Program-made: the position numbers and the translations under genes
Part shown: positions 60,590-64,000 of the stretch, piece after piece
Layout: every line of letters begins with the position of its first letter
Position numbering within the stretch: the stretch's first letter is position 1
Assembly: GCA_028023455.1 (NCBI GenBank)
Contig: JAQFVV010000027.1
Coordinates: forward strand, 7,003,845 to 7,067,844
Length of the DNA: 64,000 bases
Source of the DNA: Epiperipatus broadwayi
Taxonomy: Eukaryota; Onychophora; Udeonychophora; Euonychophora; Peripatidae
Direction: 5' to 3'
The notes under the pieces: model-generated
Database searches by the model: none
Told to the model about the DNA's origin: nothing
The model's input: only the letters and a program-made list of their open reading frames with translations

Positions 60590-61160
60590 GAGGGATTTGA
60601 ATTTAGGATTTTCAGTCTATATTCAACCGATACACTTGGCCACACATATATGAAAAAGATAACAAATCCCAATGCTTATAGGAAACATTCAGTATACTGA
60701 ATGAATAGGTTAGCTACATATTGCCTTGGAAATAGGTTACATCATAGTATAAGTTCAGCCTACCCTTCTCCTATTAATATAAATGGATACATAATATGAG
60801 GGGATAGATTGACATAATGTCTACATAAGTATGACTACAATATCAAATCTAACAAGCGTTTTGAGCATTCCATCATTGGTGTTCAGTGCAGTGGATGGTT
60901 GAATTGTTTGAAGGGTGAGAAGACTGAAGCCTGTCCATTAAAGTTTGAGGAATTTCTATCTTAATATAAATCGAGCACTGATTGTATATATATGTGGGAG
61001 ATTATGATCTGGTTCAACTGATGAGTGCTGGCTCTGCATGAAATACATACATTGGGAATCATTTACCTTTTTCACATGTGTGTAGTCATGTGTTTCAGTT
61101 GATTGAGATGGAGTGGAGGGTAAATATAGATTGAAAATCCTAAGTTCAAATCCCTCTGCT
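60590..61160. mobile_element. Family E element with plus-strand hammerhead (E8)
   Basis: The left arm (60590-60700) starts with the family end AGGGATTTGAATTTAGGATT but has lost its ribozyme. The right part carries the plus ribozyme 61013-61056: CTGATGA (61018-61024), stem II GTGC/GCAT, GAAA, ATACATAC and TTGGG. Helix I has one mismatch. It ends near AGTTCAAATCCCTC. Confidence 0.75.
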
Positions 61161-61510
61161 GATTATTTTATTTACACTTCCATTTAAAATTAAAAATAAA
61201 TAATTTGTATTGAAAGTATTTTCATCTCTTTTTTTTTATAATCTTTATGATAAAATTTTCAAATATTTGAAATATATCATATTTAGTAATGAGAATACAT
61301 TTGATTAAAAACCTTTCTTTAATGAATTTTTTAATCAAATTTATTGTTATTACTATGTTATTTCTGATGTTTTCACCTAATTTGTTATTTCTAATATCTT
61401 AAAATAACATTCCAAAAGGTTGTTTTTTTGGTCATGCCAGAATGCAATTTTTCTATTTGAATACATTATTTTTTTGGTACTTGTGATTTTTGACCCATGT
61501 GGCCACCAGA

Positions 61511-61815
61511 GGCGCTGGTCTGTGTCAACCACAGAAATACTTAGAGTAGGGGCCCCAAATGCAGCAATGCAAATTCCAGCCATTAGGTGGCGCTGTTCAC
61601 AATGCGTAAGCACGGGAACATTACACCAGCTGGCTGGCAGCAAAGCTGCCCACTTGGTGGCGCTGGTCACAGTGCATAAGCCTATTTAGTTTACATCATC
61701 TGCTACCAGCAGATACCAAGAACCTAGGTGGCGCTGATTGCCATAAACACATCTAGCTTATATGTCGTCTGCTAACAGCAACTACCAAGATTCTAGCCCA
61801 CTATGTGGCGCTATA
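61511..61815 (+). repeat. Degenerate tandem array with GGCGCT motif, 70-78-bp period
   Basis: GGCGCT recurs at 61511, 61589, 61659, 61730 and 61807 (spacings 78, 70, 71, 77), mostly as AGGTGGCGCTG. Neighbouring shared blocks include CACAATGCGTAAGC/CACAGTGCATAAGC and ATCTGCTACCAGCAG/GTCTGCTAACAGCAA. It is unusually GC-rich for this window. The open frames on both strands here arise from the repeat. Confidence 0.75.
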
Positions 61816-61834
61816 ATTTTAAATCACTTCTTAA

Positions 61835-61960
61835 TGATTTAGTTCAATGATAGAATATCAGATTTTAGGCATAAAGTCTTTGAATCAATTCTAGTCTGCC
61901 ACTTCCAGGGCCCAAATTTCTTGGGAATTCCAAGTAATAAAGCTATTATTTATATATTTA
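61835..61960 (+). repeat. tRNA-derived SINE-like copy
   Basis: It has a worn A-box region TTTAGTTCAATGATAGAATA, a B-box-like TGAATCAATTC and the tail TTCCAAGTAATAAAGC, matching the layout of copies at 32.6 and 60.5 kb. Confidence 0.5.
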
Positions 61961-61999
61961 TATTTACTAAATAAAATAAAGTAATGAGTGTGTCAATAG

Positions 62000-62650
62000 C
62001 TCTAAAAAGCTTTATCGATAAATGCCACTAGAGAAAGCATTTACAAATCTCTATCTAAAAATTATCTCCAGCCGACCGGTTTCGAGCTATTGGCTCTCCT
62101 CATTGAGGCACTAGGATATTTCAGACACTAGATCCAAAATACCAACTCAAGGCCAGAACTTATCTGATACTTTTAAGTAGAAAATCTGAAATTTTCAGAT
62201 ATTTATATGTCTTCAAATCCAACTATCTGACTTAAATAGCTATATGGGTCTGAAAACTCTTCAGCCACATCATATATTAATAGTCTTAGCAATATAACAT
62301 CGCTTAAGATTTAAAAGCAAAATTTTAATAGTAAATAAAGTCTTAAGCGATGTTATGGCTGAAGAGTTTTCAGACCCATATAGCTATTTAAGATAGATAG
62401 CTGGATTTGAAGATATATAGGTTTCTGAAAATATCAGATTTTCTACTTAATAGTTAAGTGTCAGATAAGTGGTGACCTTAGGTTGATATTTTGGATCTAG
62501 TGTCTGAAGTATTCTAGCGCCTCACTGAGGAAAACCCATAGCTCAAAACTGTTTTCGGGATGGAGATAATTTTTAGATAGAGATTTTTAAATGCTTTCTC
62601 TTGTGGCATTTATCAATAAAGCTTGTTAGAGATATTAGCATGTCCATTAT
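62000..62650. mobile_element. Family B inverted-pair element, long arms (~310 bp), worn hammerheads
   Basis: The arms (about 62003-62315 and 62337-62645) share AAATGCTTTCTC, the ribozyme region, GGATCTAGTGTCTGAA, TTTTCAGACCCATATAGCTA and TTAAGCGATGTTAT with their complements. The minus ribozyme (62066-62109) has stem II GAGC/GCTC, GAAA, ACC/GGT and GTC, but ATGAGGA instead of CTGAGGA. The plus one (62519-62562) has CTGAGGA but AAAA and a lost GTC. It ends about 115 bases before a ZSWIM2 exon. Confidence 0.8.
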
Positions 62651-62766
62651 TCTATTTTATAATTACAAGCTTATCAAGTTAAGTCATGTGATATATGAGA
62701 AATCAGATAATATTTAATATTTTAAATTGTTGACAAGAATTTTTAATGTAATCAGTTACCTTCCAG

Positions 62767-62948
62767 CTTGGATTAATCGAGAGAGAAATACAGCAACTCT
62801 TACTAGCTAATAAATCTGCTGTTATTCTGCCATCTATACCAGTTTTCAACAAAGAGTGTCCATTACTCCAACAGAGAACAATATCTGATGGGGATCTTTG
62901 TCCAGTCTGTCAGGAACTTTTGAAACTCCAACCACTGCTATTTTGCAA
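62767..62948 (+). CDS. ZSWIM2: ZSWIM2 orthologue, exon with first half of RING finger
   Basis: The acceptor is CTTCCAG at 62766 and the donor CAA|GTAAGT. It encodes LGLIEREIQQLLLAN, which matches the segment right after the SWIM finger in ZSWIM2, then DLCPVCQELLK...LLFCK, the first RING cysteines (C..C and the C before HGCGNS). The exit phase is 2, leading into 63080. Entry is phase 0, in conflict with the phase 1 exit of the SWIM exon, hence a missing short exon upstream. Confidence 0.9.
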
Positions 62949-63079
62949 GTAAGTATTCATCATTTGATCATTTTTAATAACAATTTTACAATTCCAGGAA
63001 TATTAAATTTTAAAATGCATTTTAAAATTGGTCACACTTTTTTATTTACATTGATAATATATTTATTACTATTTGAAAG

Positions 63080-63319
63080 GCATGGTTGTGGCAATAGTGT
63101 TCACTTGAAGTGCATGATCATTTGGGCTGATCACCAGCGATCCACTGGAGAAAATGTCACTTGTCCTTTCTGTCGAGAAAACTTTGACATGGAAGATGTT
63201 TCATCTCAACATTTTAATAAAAGTGAACAAAAAATTCTACTAAGGAATCGTAAAAATGCACACACGAGAACAATTTGTAGGAATTGTCAGATGACCCCTA
63301 TTGTTGGATCTTGCTACAG
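63080..63319 (+). CDS. ZSWIM2: ZSWIM2 orthologue, exon with rest of RING and start of ZZ finger
   Basis: The 131-bp intron ends ATTTGAAAG|G. The exon continues HGCGNSVHLKCMIIWADHQ and ENVTCPFCRENF, completing the RING finger with the GCGNS.H.KCM signature of ZSWIM2. It then gives ICRNCQMTPIVGSCYR, the first C..C and the C of a ZZ-type zinc finger, cut by the donor CAG|GTGAGA. Together with the upstream exons the domain order SWIM-RING-ZZ is that of ZSWIM2. The RING should recruit an E2 enzyme. The remaining ZZ finger and C-terminus lie beyond the window. Confidence 0.92.
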
Positions 63320-63419
63320 GTGAGACCCTTTGATAATTTTGAATGTTTTTTTTTTCCAAGTAACAAATAATTGAAAATAAAGTTAAGAGTTTACTAGTAA
63401 TAAACAATTACTAAACTCC

Positions 63420-63912
63420 CCCCATTTAAACAATATGATGACAAGAACAGTTATCTACTCTGGTGCCATCTATTTTAAGGTTAAGTAATAACTAATTATC
63501 AGGTGCATGTAAAATCTTTAGTATTTAAATCATTCTTGATTTTGCATCTGCTTTTTGTCTTTGTCAGATAAAATGAAGTTAAAGATGATTTCCAGATACA
63601 TGTCTGCATTCCTTTCAAGTTTGAATCCCAAACCTCAAAAATCAGAAATTGGTCTAAAAATGGGGATTTAAATATTAGCGATAGGGATTTTACATATTTT
63701 ACATATATTAGGTAATCACTGATTATTCAAGAATATACTAGATGGCACCAGAATTGAGAACTGCTCTTGTCTTGAGAGCTTAGAGTCAGAAATCAGAAAT
63801 TGTTCTGAGAACAGGGATTTAAATATTAATAATAGAGGTTTTATATGTAATGGGTAATCACAGATTATTCAAAAATACACCAGATGGCATTAGAATGGAA
63901 AACTCCTTGTCA
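63420..63912 (+). repeat. Family D tandem copies, 151-bp period
   Basis: ATCAGAAATT recurs at 63641 and 63792, each followed by a GG(T)TCT-type block, GGGGATTTAAATATTA-like sequence, GGTAATCA, GATTATTCAA and CAGATGGCA. An earlier minus-orientation piece lies near 63438-63480 (CAAGAACAGTTATCTACTCT, GGTGCCATCTA). AGAAATTGGTCT may be a relic of the GAAAC..GTC part of a hammerhead. The CTGATGA side is not recognisable. Confidence 0.65.
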
Positions 63913-64000
63913 TAGATAATATTAGGCATCTGTTAATTGAATGTAAATGCCTGAAAACAGAAAGGGTACAAATAATGAAGTTGTGGAAGAATAAATATAA
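63913..64000 (+). mobile_element. LINE-A fragment, plus orientation, runs off the window
   Basis: It encodes the zinc-knuckle end NIRHLLIECKCLKTERVQIM, matching the complement of 50170-50250. It starts directly after a family D end, as at 43.7 and 60.0 kb. Confidence 0.75.

Noticed and set aside
61377-61689. Overlapping open frames on both strands (97 and 89 residues)
   Set aside because: Both come from the GGCGCT tandem array and have no recognisable domain or splice support.
62898-63079. Continuous reading of the open frame starting at 62898 as one coding exon
   Set aside because: It begins out of frame with the RING exon and reads through a clear intron (GTAAGT at 62949 to AAAG at 63079); the spliced reading restores the RING finger.

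Overview
The window is strongly AT-rich animal nuclear DNA: genes split by long introns, sparse coding sequence, several non-LTR retrotransposon families, tRNA-derived SINE-like repeats, and no bacterial-style gene packing. The species cannot be fixed from sequence alone. An invertebrate is most likely; a cephalopod or other mollusc is only a guess from the look of the repeats. Two host genes are visible. One is an apparently single-exon gene for an eight-finger C2H2 protein (23658-25577, minus) with SUMO-related motifs. The other is the 5' part of a ZSWIM2 orthologue on the plus strand, with exons at 35646-35795, 42380-42497, 62767-62948 and 63080-63319; it continues beyond the window. Its introns, one over 20 kb, are filled with repeats.

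The most striking content is a dense set of short repeats (about 150-600 bp) that carry hammerhead self-cleaving ribozyme motifs. I call the families A, B, C, D, E and F. The core is CTGANGA, a short stem II, then GAAA, a very short stem III, a cleavable NUH triplet, and a helix I that pairs across. Several copies are textbook folds (56152-56195 plus; 45816-45858 minus; 46001-46043 plus apart from one core change), and stem II shows paired changes between copies. Some copies are direct tandem dimers (438-bp period at 47.3-48.1 kb, 219-bp at 27.3-27.6 kb, 151-bp at 63.6-63.9 kb). Many are head-to-head inverted pairs with a ribozyme in each arm. Four insertions have target-site duplications of 11, 13, 14 and 17 bp. 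Together this fits retrozymes: small non-autonomous retroelements that pass through hammerhead-processed circular RNA. The inverted arrangement is the less expected part.

Layout: 1-1812, two fragments of LINE-A (APE/RT type); 1.8-6.4 kb, AT-rich sequence with RTE and family A scraps; 6.4-7.5 kb, a probable Penelope-like remnant and a foldback element; 7.5-12 kb, AT-rich; 12.0-13.5 kb, family E; 14.1-15.8 kb, an RTE-clade LINE; 15.8-16.1 kb, family F foldback; 18.3-18.6 kb, a possible MULE fragment; 23.7-25.8 kb, the zinc-finger gene and its promoter; 27.2-28.9 kb, family A insertions and an RTE end; 29-32.8 kb, SINE-like repeats and a decayed third LINE; 32.8-35.3 kb, a second RTE copy split by a 1.09-kb family A insertion; from 35.6 kb on, ZSWIM2 with its repeat-filled introns, including a nearly full-length but broken LINE-A (49.9-53.5 kb), family B foldbacks (45.7 and 62.0 kb) and a 670-bp palindrome around tRNA-like heads (48.8-49.5 kb). 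The LINEs are plausible sources of the reverse transcriptase that moved the small elements.
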